Origin: Polynucleobacter meluiroseus
GTDB taxonomy: Bacteria; Pseudomonadota; Gammaproteobacteria; Burkholderiales; Burkholderiaceae
DNA: 64,000 nt
Assembly (NCBI GenBank): GCA_945881875.1
Contig: CAMCVH010000002.1
Coordinates: forward strand, 1-64,000
Reading direction: 5' to 3'
Part shown: positions 7,097-16,597 of the stretch, piece by piece
Position numbering within the stretch: position 1 is the first letter of the stretch
Layout of the letters: each line of letters opens with the position of its first letter
Translations under genes and position numbers: made by a program
Notes under the pieces: model-generated
The model's input: only the letters and a program-made list of their open reading frames with translations
Told to the model about the DNA's origin: nothing
Database searches by the model: none

Positions 7097-8388
7097 GATG
7101 ATGCTCTTTGATCAAATGATAAGGCCTGAGCACCCAGACAAGCCAACATCAGAGCATAGAAAGACGTAGTGTATTTGAGATTAAATACCTCGATACTGAG
7201 GCTGCAAATGAATAAGCCCAATACAAAGGCTAAACCTACTTGAGCCGCCAGATTATGAGAATTACGGCGCAATTGCTGAATAAATACCGTGAAAGGAGCA
7301 AAAAATAAGAGCAAGCCAGCTATCAAGCCAAAGATGCCTGAGCGCAACATTTGCCCAAAAATTTCATGATGTGGCCCTAAGGTGATAGCGCCTAGGGCAT
7401 TAGGGCCAGCAAATGAGGTCAGAAGAGGCTGTTCAAGAAGGTGTTTATAGCCTACAGGGTCACCATAGCCGTATAGGGGACTCTCTAGGAACAGAACCCA
7501 GGACATTCTCCACATGGTTAAGCGCATGCCCCCTGAGCCTTCTTCTTTGTTCGCTTGATTGGTCATCCAAGCATAGATTTCTTGAAAAATCGAAAGAACG
7601 CGGTGTTGTAGGTTCTCATTTAGGAAAAGTGCGATGACCAATGCGGAAATCAAAACCAAGGATACATTGATGACCAATTTTGTATTTTTACGGTTAATGA
7701 ATACCCAAAGTGCTAAAACAAATGGAATTGCCATCCAACCACTTCTGGAGCCTGAGCCAACACTTAAAAACAGTGCGCAAGCAAAGCCGAGTAACTTCAG
7801 GGCACTTAAAAAAAGCCTATCTTTTTTTACATTTAGTAAAAACAAACATGTAAAACCTATCACTAGAGCGTATCCACCAAATGTGAGAGGGTCTACAAAA
7901 TAGCTGGCATATCGACCACCCCAATAGTTGGAGGTTTCTGGGTTGTAAAAAATGGCTCCCACAGCAATCAGCAGAGATATGGGAGCGATGTATTGAAACA
8001 TGCACAAAAAATCAATTTGTTTGTGCTTCAGGTACAAGAAAATCAAGCCAGCCAGAAGAAATCTCAATGGACCATCATAGGCCTTGATATTGATGTCATC
8101 TCTCAATAGTTGACTGAGCAATATCGCTAGAAAAGGTGAAGCCAGTGTCAGGATGAGTAATTTACTAAAACAATCGTCTAGCTCTGTTTTTATGAGCTTC
8201 CAATGGAGTATAGAAAATACAAGGGCTAAGACAAATAGAGCGATCAGCCAGCCGTTAGTCCAGCCTCGATAGGTCATGTAAAGCAATGGAAATAGTGAAA
8301 CTCCAGCGATCAGAAGGGCATCTCCCCAAACTTTACCTGGCCTTTTAATCACGGTTTGAAATGCTTTTTGTACTATCGAAGATGTCAT
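7093..8388 (-). CDS. O-antigen ligase / polymerase family membrane protein (Wzy_C)
   Basis: This is a polytopic inner-membrane protein with about eleven hydrophobic segments. It carries the Wzy_C region GSGSRSGWMAIPFVLALWVF, a large periplasmic loop after MRLTMWRMSWVLF, and ESPLYGYG...LGPHHEIFGQML, where the histidine pair matches the WaaL-type H-x-x-x-x-Q pattern. Such proteins either ligate O-antigen to lipid A-core or polymerise O-units; sequence alone does not separate the two. An upstream TTG at 8406 would overlap the divergent gene. ATG at 8388 is preferred and leaves only nine bases to the divergent start. It heads the operon with GT2, GT32-like and WbpL-like genes. Confidence 0.82.
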   Translation of the reverse strand: MTSSIVQKAFQTVIKRPGKVWGDALLIAGVSLFPLLYMTYRGWTNGWLIALFVLALVFSILHWKLIKTELDDCFSKLLILTLASPFLAILLSQLLRDDINIKAYDGPLRFLLAGLIFLYLKHKQIDFLCMFQYIAPISLLIAVGAIFYNPETSNYWGGRYASYFVDPLTFGGYALVIGFTCLFLLNVKKDRLFLSALKLLGFACALFLSVGSGSRSGWMAIPFVLALWVFINRKNTKLVINVSLVLISALVIALFLNENLQHRVLSIFQEIYAWMTNQANKEEGSGGMRLTMWRMSWVLFLESPLYGYGDPVGYKHLLEQPLLTSFAGPNALGAITLGPHHEIFGQMLRSGIFGLIAGLLLFFAPFTVFIQQLRRNSHNLAAQVGLAFVLGLFICSLSIEVFNLKYTTSFYALMLACLGAQALSFDQRASS

Positions 8389-8397
8389 AATATTGAT

Positions 8398-9372
8398 ATG
8401 AGTCAATTTAATAAGATTTTAGTCGTATGCCCAGCTGGAGCGGTTACAGGAGGACCGGAAGCTCTGCATCAGTTGGTGGACCATATGAATCATTTGGGTT
8501 TGCCTGCCTATATTGTTTACTTACCTTTTGGTCGCACTGCTCAGGCTCCTGAGCCCTACCAACACTATAAAGCACCTGTGGCTTCATACGAAGATAGTCC
8601 CGGAAATTTGATTATTTTTCCTGAGGTTTACCCCATGATGGCTTTAAAGGTAAAACATGCCCAAGCCGGACTTTGGTGGTTATCGTTGGAGAATTTCTTG
8701 GAGCGTCGCCATATTTCGGCTTTGCATGACAAAGTGCGTTATTGGAAGAGGGTTTTAAAGGGCCAGAGACCTTGGGGTGGAGCTAATGATTTGAAAAGGT
8801 TGCTCCATTTCTCTCAAACAGAGCATTCCACTCAATATTTGAGAACTTGTGGGATTGAGCCTATTCCATTGATTGATTCAATCAATGAGGGATTTTTAAC
8901 AAATAAGTATTTAGATAAGATTACGCATAAGCAAGATATCATTTTGTACAACCCGACCAAAGGAAAAAAAGTCACTCAAGCTTTGATTGAAGCTTATCCG
9001 CAGTGGCAATTTTTACCACTGCAAGGTTTAAATCGTGAGCAGTTATCGGAAAAGCTATACGCAGCTAAGTTATATATCGATTTTGGACATCACCCGGGGC
9101 GTGATCGTATGCCACGCGAGGCTGCCATGCATGGTTGCTGTTTGATTACTGGAATTTTAGGGTCTGCTGGCAACACCATCGATCTACCAATCCCTAAAGA
9201 ATATAAATTAGATAGCTCTCAGGATGATTTTGTGAGATCTTTTGGGCTATTGGCAAGTGATGTAATGGAAAACTTTCCGCATCATTGGAGTGCCTTTACG
9301 GTTTATCGTCAATGGCTTCAAAATGAGCCTCATGTTTTTAAACAACAAATAGCAGATTATTTTTGCCAATGA
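8398..9372 (+). CDS. Probable GT-B glycosyltransferase
   Basis: This is a 324-residue protein with a GT-B look. The N-terminus ILVVCPAGAVTGGPEALHQL carries the glycine-rich loop of retaining GT4-like enzymes, and the C-terminal domain has FGHHPGRDRMPREAAMHGC followed by CLITG, equivalent to the E-x7-E nucleotide-sugar region although weakly conserved. No signal or membrane segment is seen. The frame is open further upstream to 8356, but ATG at 8398 fits both the domain start and the divergent neighbour. Its stop overlaps the next ATG (ATGA). It belongs to the rightward O-antigen run; sugar specificity is unknown. Confidence 0.65.
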   Translation: MSQFNKILVVCPAGAVTGGPEALHQLVDHMNHLGLPAYIVYLPFGRTAQAPEPYQHYKAPVASYEDSPGNLIIFPEVYPMMALKVKHAQAGLWWLSLENFLERRHISALHDKVRYWKRVLKGQRPWGGANDLKRLLHFSQTEHSTQYLRTCGIEPIPLIDSINEGFLTNKYLDKITHKQDIILYNPTKGKKVTQALIEAYPQWQFLPLQGLNREQLSEKLYAAKLYIDFGHHPGRDRMPREAAMHGCCLITGILGSAGNTIDLPIPKEYKLDSSQDDFVRSFGLLASDVMENFPHHWSAFTVYRQWLQNEPHVFKQQIADYFCQ

Positions 9373-10208
9373 AGCCAAGGATCTACGATTGTTTCTGCTA
9401 CTGCAATGAAGATATGTTGCTGGAGTTACGTTTTGAAACACTATGGGATTATGTTGATTACTTTGTCATTTCTGAAGCTGTTTATACGCAAGTTGGCAAT
9501 CCCAAGCCACTTAATTTTGATATTAATAAATTTTCTAAGTATCAAGAAAAGATTCGTTATCTGGTTGTTGATCATTTTCCAGAAGGCCCTATGGACTTTT
9601 GGAAAAACGAAAATTACCAGCGCAATTATTTGATTAATGGTTTATATGATGCACAAGACCATGATTGGATTTTGGTTTCTGATTTAGATGAGATACCAAG
9701 ACCAAATACGATTTGCCAATTTAACCCCAAAAAATATAAGCGTGGAGATTTTTCTCAGCGGGCTTATGTTTATCGATTAAATAATTTATCTATCAATGAT
9801 AATGGCACACCTAAGTTTTGGCCCGGCAGCAAGGTAACTACTTTTAAATATCTAAGAGATTTCTTTAAAACTGCTTCAGTGGTCCGCATTTATAAAACCA
9901 CTGGAGTGTTGCGCGGAATAAAAAGATGGATTTTCAATAAAACCCGCACGCAATTTATTTCCGAAGGGGGGTGGCACTTTACTTGGATATTTGACACACA
10001 AAGAATTATTCAGAAATTATCAAGTATTGCTGAACAGCAATACAACCGCCCAGAATTCCGGGTTCCCTCTTACATTGAGGATCAAATTAACGCTGGACGT
10101 GATATTTTTGACTCACAAAGCACTTATGTGCCGCAACAGGTTGAGTTGCCTGAATTTCCGGCTTATTTGGTTAAGTACAAAGATAAATACACCTCTTGGT
10201 TTAGGTAA
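9369..10208 (+). CDS. Family 17 glycosyltransferase (beta-1,4-GlcNAc transferase-like)
   Basis: This 279-residue protein matches the GT17 pattern: RIYDCFCYCNEDMLLELRFE at the start, YFVISEAVYTQVGNPKPL, then DWILVSDLDEIPRP with the SDLDE metal motif and later GGWHFTWIF. In animals the family makes bisecting GlcNAc; bacterial members occur in surface-polysaccharide loci. ATG at 9369 overlaps the preceding stop. A TTG two codons earlier is less likely. The donor is perhaps UDP-GlcNAc by family, and the acceptor is unknown. Confidence 0.85.
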   Translation: MKPRIYDCFCYCNEDMLLELRFETLWDYVDYFVISEAVYTQVGNPKPLNFDINKFSKYQEKIRYLVVDHFPEGPMDFWKNENYQRNYLINGLYDAQDHDWILVSDLDEIPRPNTICQFNPKKYKRGDFSQRAYVYRLNNLSINDNGTPKFWPGSKVTTFKYLRDFFKTASVVRIYKTTGVLRGIKRWIFNKTRTQFISEGGWHFTWIFDTQRIIQKLSSIAEQQYNRPEFRVPSYIEDQINAGRDIFDSQSTYVPQQVELPEFPAYLVKYKDKYTSWFR

Positions 10209-10216
10209 TTTCAGTC

Positions 10217-11227
10217 ATGATTCTTCTAACAGGAGCCACCGGATATATTGGATCTCATACATGGGTAAAGTTGCTAGAGACTGGCTATGAGGTAATTGGT
10301 TTAGATAACTTTTCAAACTCTAGCCAACATGTTATTGACCGTATAGAAAAAATTACCAATAAGAAAGCCCTATTTATTGAAGCAGATGTCCAAGACAAGT
10401 TTTCACTCAGTGATTTATTTAAGAAAAATCAGATCGAAGGCGTCATCCATTTTGCCGCTTTAAAAGCTGTTGGTGAGTCTGTGCAAAGGCCATTAGACTA
10501 TTACTCCAATAATTTGAATGGTTTATTAAATTTGTTGGGTGTTTTGGCTAGATTTGATTGCCATAACTTTGTATTAAGTTCTTCAGCTACGGTCTACCAT
10601 CCAGAAAATCCAATTCCATATGTTGAGGGCATGCCTTTAGGTTCAACCAGCCCCTATGGTTGGACTAAATATATGAGCGAGCAAATTCTTCGAGATTTAG
10701 AGGCATCCAATCCTGAGTGGCGTATTGCTTATTTGCGCTACTTCAATCCTGTAGGAGCACACCCCAGCGGCTTAATTGGGGAAGATCCAAGAGGTATTCC
10801 TAATAATCTGATGCCGTTTGTGACCCAAGTGGCTGTCGGTAAGCGCAAAGAGCTTTCCATTTTTGGCGGTGATTGGCCGACTCACGATGGTACTGGCGTA
10901 CGTGACTATATTCATGTTCAAGATTTGGCTCGAGGGCATGTCAGAGCAATCGATTATTTACTGAACCAAAAAAAATCATTAACAGTTAATTTGGGAGCGG
11001 GAAAAGGCTACAGTGTTTTAGATTTGGTGAAGTCTTTTGAAAAGGCATCAGGACAAAAAATTCCCTACCAAATTGTTGATCGTCGTTCAGGTGACATTGC
11101 CGCTTTTTATGCAGATGCTTCATTGGCTGATGAACTTCTTGATTGGCGCATTGAGTTTGATTTGGATGCAATGTGTCACGATAGTTGGCGTTGGCAATCA
11201 AATAATCCCAATGGGTTTGAAGATTAA
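10217..11227 (+). CDS. galE: UDP-glucose 4-epimerase
   Basis: This 336-residue extended short-chain dehydrogenase/reductase interconverts UDP-glucose and UDP-galactose (possibly the GlcNAc forms) in the cytoplasm. It shows the NAD loop GATGYIGS (6-13), VIHFAALKAVGES, the catalytic serine in SSSATVY (121-127) and YGWTK with Y147 and K151. YLRYFNPVGAHPSGLIGEDP and GVRDYIHVQDLARGH are diagnostic for GalE. Length matches the family (about 338). The stop and the next gene's ATG share one base (TAATG). It feeds galactose into the glycan assembled by the surrounding transferases. Confidence 0.95.
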   Translation: MILLTGATGYIGSHTWVKLLETGYEVIGLDNFSNSSQHVIDRIEKITNKKALFIEADVQDKFSLSDLFKKNQIEGVIHFAALKAVGESVQRPLDYYSNNLNGLLNLLGVLARFDCHNFVLSSSATVYHPENPIPYVEGMPLGSTSPYGWTKYMSEQILRDLEASNPEWRIAYLRYFNPVGAHPSGLIGEDPRGIPNNLMPFVTQVAVGKRKELSIFGGDWPTHDGTGVRDYIHVQDLARGHVRAIDYLLNQKKSLTVNLGAGKGYSVLDLVKSFEKASGQKIPYQIVDRRSGDIAAFYADASLADELLDWRIEFDLDAMCHDSWRWQSNNPNGFED

Positions 11228-12279
11228 TGAATCACCCTTCAAAAGTATTGATTGCTTATGATTATTTCCCGCCGATTGCGGAAGATTTAAAACTTGCTTT
11301 TAATCGTTTGAATATTTCTGTCGAGATTTTTCATTCTTCCGATCATGAGCATTGGTTTTACAAAAGAGTCATTCGGCGCATTAATAAATTAGCGCGCAAC
11401 TTAAGACTGATTAAAAAAGATGTTGATTTGTTTGTGCAGCATCCGCTTAACCGCTTGAATTATCTGAGTACAAAGCTTAAAAGTGTTTGCGATACTTTTT
11501 CGCCAGAAATGATTTTTTTTATCCATGGCCAGCCCTATGGAAACAAAACTTTAGAGAGTCTGTCAGTTCCCAAATTGGGATGGTGGATGGAGCCGAATGA
11601 TGATATTCAGGAGTTACGTGTTAATGCAGCTCCCTTTGATATTTATCATTCTTTCAGTCAAAGAACCCTGGATCTAATGAAGCCAGAGGGTTATAAGGTT
11701 GATTATTTATGTCACTCAGTGAGTCCTGACAGGTTTTACCCTCTAGCTGAAACCCCAAAAAAATACGATGTTTGTTTTGTAGGTAACTGGAGCCCTTGGC
11801 GAGAAGAGGTTTTAGAGGCAGCATTAAAGGTCACTAATAAAATTGCTTTGTATGGACCTCACTGGAAAAAAAAGAGCCAGCTTGTTTCTAGTAACTTAAA
11901 TAGGATTCACTTGGGCGATCATATTATTGGTGATGATTTAAATGTATTATTTAACTCATCAAGGATTGTTTTAAATGCCTCGCGCATTCCGAATAGTAAT
12001 GGGCTCAATATGAGATTTTTTGAAGTGTTGGCCACTAAGTCATGTTTCTTATCAGATGCGCCACCTGAATTCCCTATGCACTTTGAGTCAGAAAAGCACT
12101 TAATGGTATTTGATGATTTATCAGATTTGCAAAGTAAGCTCGCTTTGCTTTTAAGTGATTCAGATTTATGCGAGAAATTGGCTTTTTCTGGGTATCAGCA
12201 TGTTTTACAACACCATACTTATGATCATATGGCTCAACAACTATTAGAGCAATATCAATCGGTATATCTAAAAAGTTAG
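11227..12279 (+). CDS. CgeB-like family 1 glycosyltransferase
   Basis: This 350-residue GT-B protein resembles the CgeB / Glyco_trans_1_2 group. The N-terminal half has VLIAYDYFPPIAEDLKLAF and SPEMIFFIHGQPYG. The C-terminal half has YDVCFVGNWSPWREE, then NGLNMRFFEVLATKSCFLSD, the acceptor-independent nucleotide-sugar motif, and a helical end with YDHMAQQLLEQY. No signal peptide is seen. It starts within the galE stop and lies 21 bases before rfbB, so it belongs to the same transcript. The sugar transferred is unknown; rhamnose or galactose would fit the neighbours. Confidence 0.78.
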   Translation: MNHPSKVLIAYDYFPPIAEDLKLAFNRLNISVEIFHSSDHEHWFYKRVIRRINKLARNLRLIKKDVDLFVQHPLNRLNYLSTKLKSVCDTFSPEMIFFIHGQPYGNKTLESLSVPKLGWWMEPNDDIQELRVNAAPFDIYHSFSQRTLDLMKPEGYKVDYLCHSVSPDRFYPLAETPKKYDVCFVGNWSPWREEVLEAALKVTNKIALYGPHWKKKSQLVSSNLNRIHLGDHIIGDDLNVLFNSSRIVLNASRIPNSNGLNMRFFEVLATKSCFLSDAPPEFPMHFESEKHLMVFDDLSDLQSKLALLLSDSDLCEKLAFSGYQHVLQHHTYDHMAQQLLEQYQSVYLKS

Positions 12280-12300
12280 GGTCTAACTTATAATTACTCT

Positions 12301-13353
12301 ATGATTTTAGTAACTGGCGGCGCAGGATTTATTGGCGGCAACTTTGTTTTGGATTGGTTATCTGATCCAAGTAGAGAAGGTATTGTAAATTTAGATAAGC
12401 TAACCTACGCTGGGAATCTAGATACTTTATCAAGTCTTGCGGACGATCCTAGACATGTATTTATCCAAGGTGATATCGCTGACTACGCTTTAGTCCTTAA
12501 TTTGCTGAAAAAACATACGATTAGGGCGGTGATTAATTTTGCTGCAGAATCCCATGTTGATCGATCGATTCATGGTCCAAGTGATTTTATTCAAACTAAC
12601 ATTTTGGGAACTTTTCAGTTGCTTGAAGCTATTCGAGCTTATTGGTCAGAGCTTAAATCGCCCGACAAAGAAGCTTTTAGGTTCTTACATATTTCGACTG
12701 ATGAGGTTTATGGCTCTTTAGGGCCCTCTGAGGCTGCTTTTTCTGAATTAAATGCCTATGAACCCAACAGTCCTTATTCTGCATCTAAAGCAGCATCAGA
12801 TCATTTGGTGAGAGCTTGGCACCATACTTATGGTCTGCCCGTCATAACCACAAATTGCTCTAATAATTATGGCCCTTATCATTTTCCTGAGAAGCTGATT
12901 CCTCTATGCATTCTGAATGCTTTAGCAGGTAAGTCCTTACCAATTTATGGAGATGGTCAGCAAATCAGAGATTGGTTGTATGTTAAAGATCACTGTTTTG
13001 CCATTCAGCAAGTTTTAGAGGCTGGGCGTCTGGGTCAAACATACAACGTGGGCGGCTGGAATGAAAAGCCAAATTTGGCGGTTGTTCAAACCATTTGTAC
13101 TATTTTAGATGAATTAAGGCCCAAAGATAATGGCTCATATGCTGATCAAATTATCTTTATTAAAGATCGCCCAGGACATGACCGGAGGTATGCTATTGAT
13201 GCCACAAAAATCGAGTCAGAGCTAGGTTGGCGTCCTGCGGAAACTTTTGAAAGCGGAATTCGTAAAACAATTCAGTGGTATTTAAACAATTCAGAATGGG
13301 TCGATGGGGTGGTTAGTGGTTCCTATCGTGATTGGCTAGAAAAGCAATATTGA
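12301..13353 (+). CDS. rfbB: dTDP-glucose 4,6-dehydratase
   Basis: Second step of dTDP-L-rhamnose synthesis, cytoplasmic, NAD-dependent. The 350-residue protein has TGGAGFIGG (5-13), [12 protein letters not shown], the catalytic TDE at 133-135 in [11 protein letters not shown], and YSASK with Y159 and K163. [18 protein letters not shown] and [10 protein letters not shown] are typical of RfbB. It is the first gene of an rfbBDAC set in the common order. Its stop is two bases from the rfbD ATG. Confidence 0.96.
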   Translation: MILVTGGAGFIGGNFVLDWLSDPSREGIVNLDKLTYAGNLDTLSSLADDPRHVFIQGDIADYALVLNLLKKHTIRAVINFAAESHVDRSIHGPSDFIQTNILGTFQLLEAIRAYWSELKSPDKEAFRFLHISTDEVYGSLGPSEAAFSELNAYEPNSPYSASKAASDHLVRAWHHTYGLPVITTNCSNNYGPYHFPEKLIPLCILNALAGKSLPIYGDGQQIRDWLYVKDHCFAIQQVLEAGRLGQTYNVGGWNEKPNLAVVQTICTILDELRPKDNGSYADQIIFIKDRPGHDRRYAIDATKIESELGWRPAETFESGIRKTIQWYLNNSEWVDGVVSGSYRDWLEKQY

Positions 13354-13355
13354 TC

Positions 13356-14321
13356 ATGTCATATTCATCTTTTGACCTATTTGATCAAGATATCCGTATT
13401 ATAGTTTTTGGAAAAAATGGTCAGGTAGGCCGCTCACTTCAAATTCTTCTTAAGGACTTTCATGCCTCGGTCGTTTTTTTAGGTCGAGAGGATTGTGATC
13501 TTACAAACTCTTTAGCACTTAGAGAGAGCCTAAACCGTTATCAACCCCAAATAATTATTAACGCATCTGCATATACTGCTGTTGATCAAGCAGAAAGCCA
13601 GCGAGAAATTGCTTATGCTATCAATTGTGATGCTGTTACTTTGATGGCGCAGTATGTTGCCAATATTTCAAAGGGTATCTTTTTACATTTTTCCACTGAT
13701 TATGTTTACTCTGGAAATAAACCAGATAGTTATATTGAGTCAGATATTACCGAGCCAGCTAGTGTGTATGGGCAAAGTAAGCTAGCGGGCGAGTTTGGCA
13801 TTATTAATGCTTTTAAATCCTCACAAAACACAAAATCGCTGGCTCGATATTTCATTCTGCGAACTAGCTGGGTTTATGGAGATGGAGACAATTTTATTAG
13901 AACTATGTTGCGCTTAGCAACTGAGAGAGATCATTTACGAGTTGTGTCTGATCAATTGGGTGCGCCAACAAGTGCTGACTGGCTAGCTTCTTTGGCAATT
14001 CAATTGGTTGGATCTAAAGTTAATTCTGGTATTTTTCATGCTGTCCCTGATGGGTTTACTTCATGGCATGGCTTGGCCATGTATGTAATTGAATTGGCAA
14101 GAGAGTTGGGTGAGGGTGTTGAAGTTAAATCAGAAAACATTATTCCAATTACTTCTTCAGAATATCCCTTGCTAGCTCCAAGGCCAAAAAACTCTCACAT
14201 GAATAATAGTCGATTGAAATCTGTTCTGTCTGATATGGCTTTTACGGATCAATTTCCTTCATGGCAAGAGCCTGTCGGCTTGTATGTTAAAAATTACGTT
14301 AGAGACTCATTAAAAAGTTAA
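13356..14321 (+). CDS. rfbD: dTDP-4-dehydrorhamnose reductase
   Basis: Last step of dTDP-L-rhamnose synthesis, a reductase of 321 residues from this start. It shows the nucleotide loop FGKNGQVGRSLQ, INASAYTAVDQAES, HFSTDYVYSGN with the catalytic threonine/aspartate, YGQSKLAGE, LRTSWVYG and VSDQLGAPTSADWLA, all standard for RfbD. An in-frame TTG at 13332 would overlap rfbB, while ATG at 13356 follows the rfbB stop directly and is chosen. About 15 extra residues precede the Rossmann strand compared with E. coli RfbD. Confidence 0.95.
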   Translation: MSYSSFDLFDQDIRIIVFGKNGQVGRSLQILLKDFHASVVFLGREDCDLTNSLALRESLNRYQPQIIINASAYTAVDQAESQREIAYAINCDAVTLMAQYVANISKGIFLHFSTDYVYSGNKPDSYIESDITEPASVYGQSKLAGEFGIINAFKSSQNTKSLARYFILRTSWVYGDGDNFIRTMLRLATERDHLRVVSDQLGAPTSADWLASLAIQLVGSKVNSGIFHAVPDGFTSWHGLAMYVIELARELGEGVEVKSENIIPITSSEYPLLAPRPKNSHMNNSRLKSVLSDMAFTDQFPSWQEPVGLYVKNYVRDSLKS

Positions 14322-14350
14322 TATGATTCTAATATGGGGATAATGAGGTT

Positions 14351-15247
14351 ATGAATAAAAATGCTTATAAAATCAAGCGAAAAGGCATCATATTAGCTGG
14401 GGGCTCAGGCACTCGCTTATATCCTGTTACCCAAGCAGTCTCTAAGCAGTTAATGCCAGTCTATGATAAGCCGATGATTTATTACCCATTGAGCACTTTA
14501 ATGCTCTCTGGCATTCAAGATATTTTAATTATTTCAACGCCACAAGACACGCCAAGGTTCATAGAGTTACTTGATGATGGCTCAAAGTGGGGTTTGAATT
14601 TGCAATATGCTGTTCAACCATCTCCAGATGGTTTGGCACAAGCATTTGTCATCGGGAAAAATTTCATCGATCAACATCCTTCCACATTAATTCTAGGGGA
14701 CAATATTTTTTACGGTCATGAGTTGGTTAATCAATTACATTCTGCGCATGACAGTGATTTTGGAGCAACTGTTTTTGCATATCACGTTAAAGATCCAGAG
14801 CGTTATGGTGTTGTTGAGTTTGATGATTCATTTAAGGCTTTATCTGTTGAAGAAAAGCCGTCTCAGCCAAAAAGTAGTTATGCCGTAACTGGCTTATATT
14901 TTTATGACAAGCAAGCCTGTGATATTGCATCCTCAATCAAGCCAAGTGCTAGAGGTGAACTAGAGATTACTGATTTGAATCGTCACTATCTTGAGCACGG
15001 CCAATTGCAGGTCGAAATTATGGGGCGTGGGTATGCATGGCTTGACACAGGAACCCATGATTCCTTGCTAGATGCGGCAGGCTTTATAGCAACTTTACAA
15101 AAGCGACAAGGTTTAATGGTGGCCTGTCCTGAAGAAATCGCATATCGCCAGGGGTGGATCGGTGCTGATGATGTTCTTAGTTTGGCTTTGCCTCTAAAGA
15201 AAAATGCCTATGGTCAATATTTAGAAAAGATCATATCTGAAAGATAG
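14351..15247 (+). CDS. rfbA: Glucose-1-phosphate thymidylyltransferase
   Basis: First step of the dTDP-rhamnose route: glucose-1-phosphate plus dTTP gives dTDP-glucose. The 298-residue protein has [47 protein letters not shown] with the metal aspartate, [29 protein letters not shown] and [18 protein letters not shown] ribosome-binding site lies before the ATG. It is the third gene of rfbBDAC; the short gap before it shows no clear terminator. Confidence 0.97.
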   Translation: MNKNAYKIKRKGIILAGGSGTRLYPVTQAVSKQLMPVYDKPMIYYPLSTLMLSGIQDILIISTPQDTPRFIELLDDGSKWGLNLQYAVQPSPDGLAQAFVIGKNFIDQHPSTLILGDNIFYGHELVNQLHSAHDSDFGATVFAYHVKDPERYGVVEFDDSFKALSVEEKPSQPKSSYAVTGLYFYDKQACDIASSIKPSARGELEITDLNRHYLEHGQLQVEIMGRGYAWLDTGTHDSLLDAAGFIATLQKRQGLMVACPEEIAYRQGWIGADDVLSLALPLKKNAYGQYLEKIISER

Positions 15248-15256
15248 TCACAATAC

Positions 15257-15811
15257 ATGCCATCATTTATCACCCCAACTGAAATTCCTGAAGTAGTAAT
15301 TATTGAACCAAAAGTATTCTCGGATAGTCGTGGTTATTTTTTTGAATCTTTTAATGAAAGAGAATTTTTTTCAAATACTGGAATTAATGCTAATTTTGTT
15401 CAAGATAACCATTCGTTATCCTCAAAAGGGGTTTTGAGGGGGCTTCATTATCAGTTGGAGCAAACTCAGGGAAAATTGGTTCGCGTTGTGAAGGGATCTG
15501 TTTTTGATGTGGTTGTCGACTTGCGCCAATCATCAAAAACCTTCGGTCAATCAATTAGTATCGAATTATCTGCAGAGAATAAAAGGCAGTTATGGATTCC
15601 ACCTGGGTTTGCCCATGGATTTTTGGTAACTTCAGATACTGCTGAGTTTCTTTATAAAACTACTGATTATTGGCATTCTGCTAGTGAACAGTGTTTGCTG
15701 TGGAATGATCCGATCTTAAAAATTCGGTGGCCTGATATTGGTATTGAGCCTCTACTAAACACGAAAGACTCGGCAGGTCTTTCTTGGCTAACTTGCCCTA
15801 AATTTAATTGA
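15257..15811 (+). CDS. rfbC: dTDP-4-dehydrorhamnose 3,5-epimerase
   Basis: This 184-residue cupin epimerase handles step three of dTDP-L-rhamnose synthesis. Signatures are FSDSRGYFFESFNE, FVQDNHSLSSKGVLRGLHYQ with the catalytic histidine, GKLVRVVKGSVFDVVVDLR, and LWIPPGFAHGFLV. Length equals that of the family. It follows rfbA by nine bases and completes the four-gene rhamnose pathway in this window. Confidence 0.97.
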   Translation: MPSFITPTEIPEVVIIEPKVFSDSRGYFFESFNEREFFSNTGINANFVQDNHSLSSKGVLRGLHYQLEQTQGKLVRVVKGSVFDVVVDLRQSSKTFGQSISIELSAENKRQLWIPPGFAHGFLVTSDTAEFLYKTTDYWHSASEQCLLWNDPILKIRWPDIGIEPLLNTKDSAGLSWLTCPKFN

Positions 15812-15820
15812 AGCCATCCT

Positions 15821-16588
15821 ATGTCTTTAAGTAGCCGATATAAGTTAATTAAACGTCGCATTGGAAGAGTACTTATTGGGCGCAATCCATTTGATCTCGC
15901 TTATTTCTTTTGTAAGGGGGTTGGTTTAGAGGTTGGAGCTAGAAATAACCCATATCCATTTGGAAAATTAAATAAAGTTTTTTATGCTGATATTGGTGAT
16001 GAGTCTGAAGTTGAAAATATACTGGAGAAAGGATTTAGGATAGGCCCTGCAATCAATAAATTAAATTATGCAAAAGTTGATTATGTTTTAACTGCTCCTA
16101 AGTATGACTTCAAGCAAATAAATGATAATCATTTTGATTTTATTTATTCAGATAATGTTCTTGAGCACACGCCTAATCCTATTTTTTATTTAATCGAGCA
16201 ATTACGTATTACAAAGGTGGGTGGTTTTGTCTATGCGGTTATACCTAATAAAGATTTCACTTTTGATAAAAGAAGAATGCCAACCACACTGCAAATATTG
16301 ATAGAAAAATATGAGCAAAATATTTTTAACCATTCAGTTGGTGAGGCACTTGATGTGATTCAGAATACTATAGGTTTTCCCAAGGAAATTATGGGGAAAG
16401 ATTCGGAGTTAGAGTACGCTGAAAAAATGCTTAAAGCCAACGATGGCTCATTTCATTTTCATGTTTTTAATATTAAAAACACTTTGGATATGTTGAACTA
16501 TGTTTGCGAAACTTCTGGCGCATCTTTAGAATATTTCTCTGGGCCTGATCAAAAGCATATACATTTTGCTCTTTGTAAAAGTCACTAA
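15821..16588 (+). CDS. SAM-dependent methyltransferase, class I
   Basis: This 255-residue soluble protein has the methyltransferase pattern GVGLEVGARNNPYPFG (a variant of the SAM glycine loop), an acidic residue after the second strand (YADIGDE), and HFDFIYSDNVLEHTPNP, followed by GGFVYAVIPNK (the strand-5 motif of the Methyltransf_11 group). It sits at the end of the rhamnose cluster, nine bases after rfbC, so O-methylation of a sugar of the surface glycan is the simplest idea. The gene is visibly more AT-rich than rfbBDAC, as is the next gene. Confidence 0.72.
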   Translation: MSLSSRYKLIKRRIGRVLIGRNPFDLAYFFCKGVGLEVGARNNPYPFGKLNKVFYADIGDESEVENILEKGFRIGPAINKLNYAKVDYVLTAPKYDFKQINDNHFDFIYSDNVLEHTPNPIFYLIEQLRITKVGGFVYAVIPNKDFTFDKRRMPTTLQILIEKYEQNIFNHSVGEALDVIQNTIGFPKEIMGKDSELEYAEKMLKANDGSFHFHVFNIKNTLDMLNYVCETSGASLEYFSGPDQKHIHFALCKSH

Positions 16589-16597
16589 ATAAGCTCA

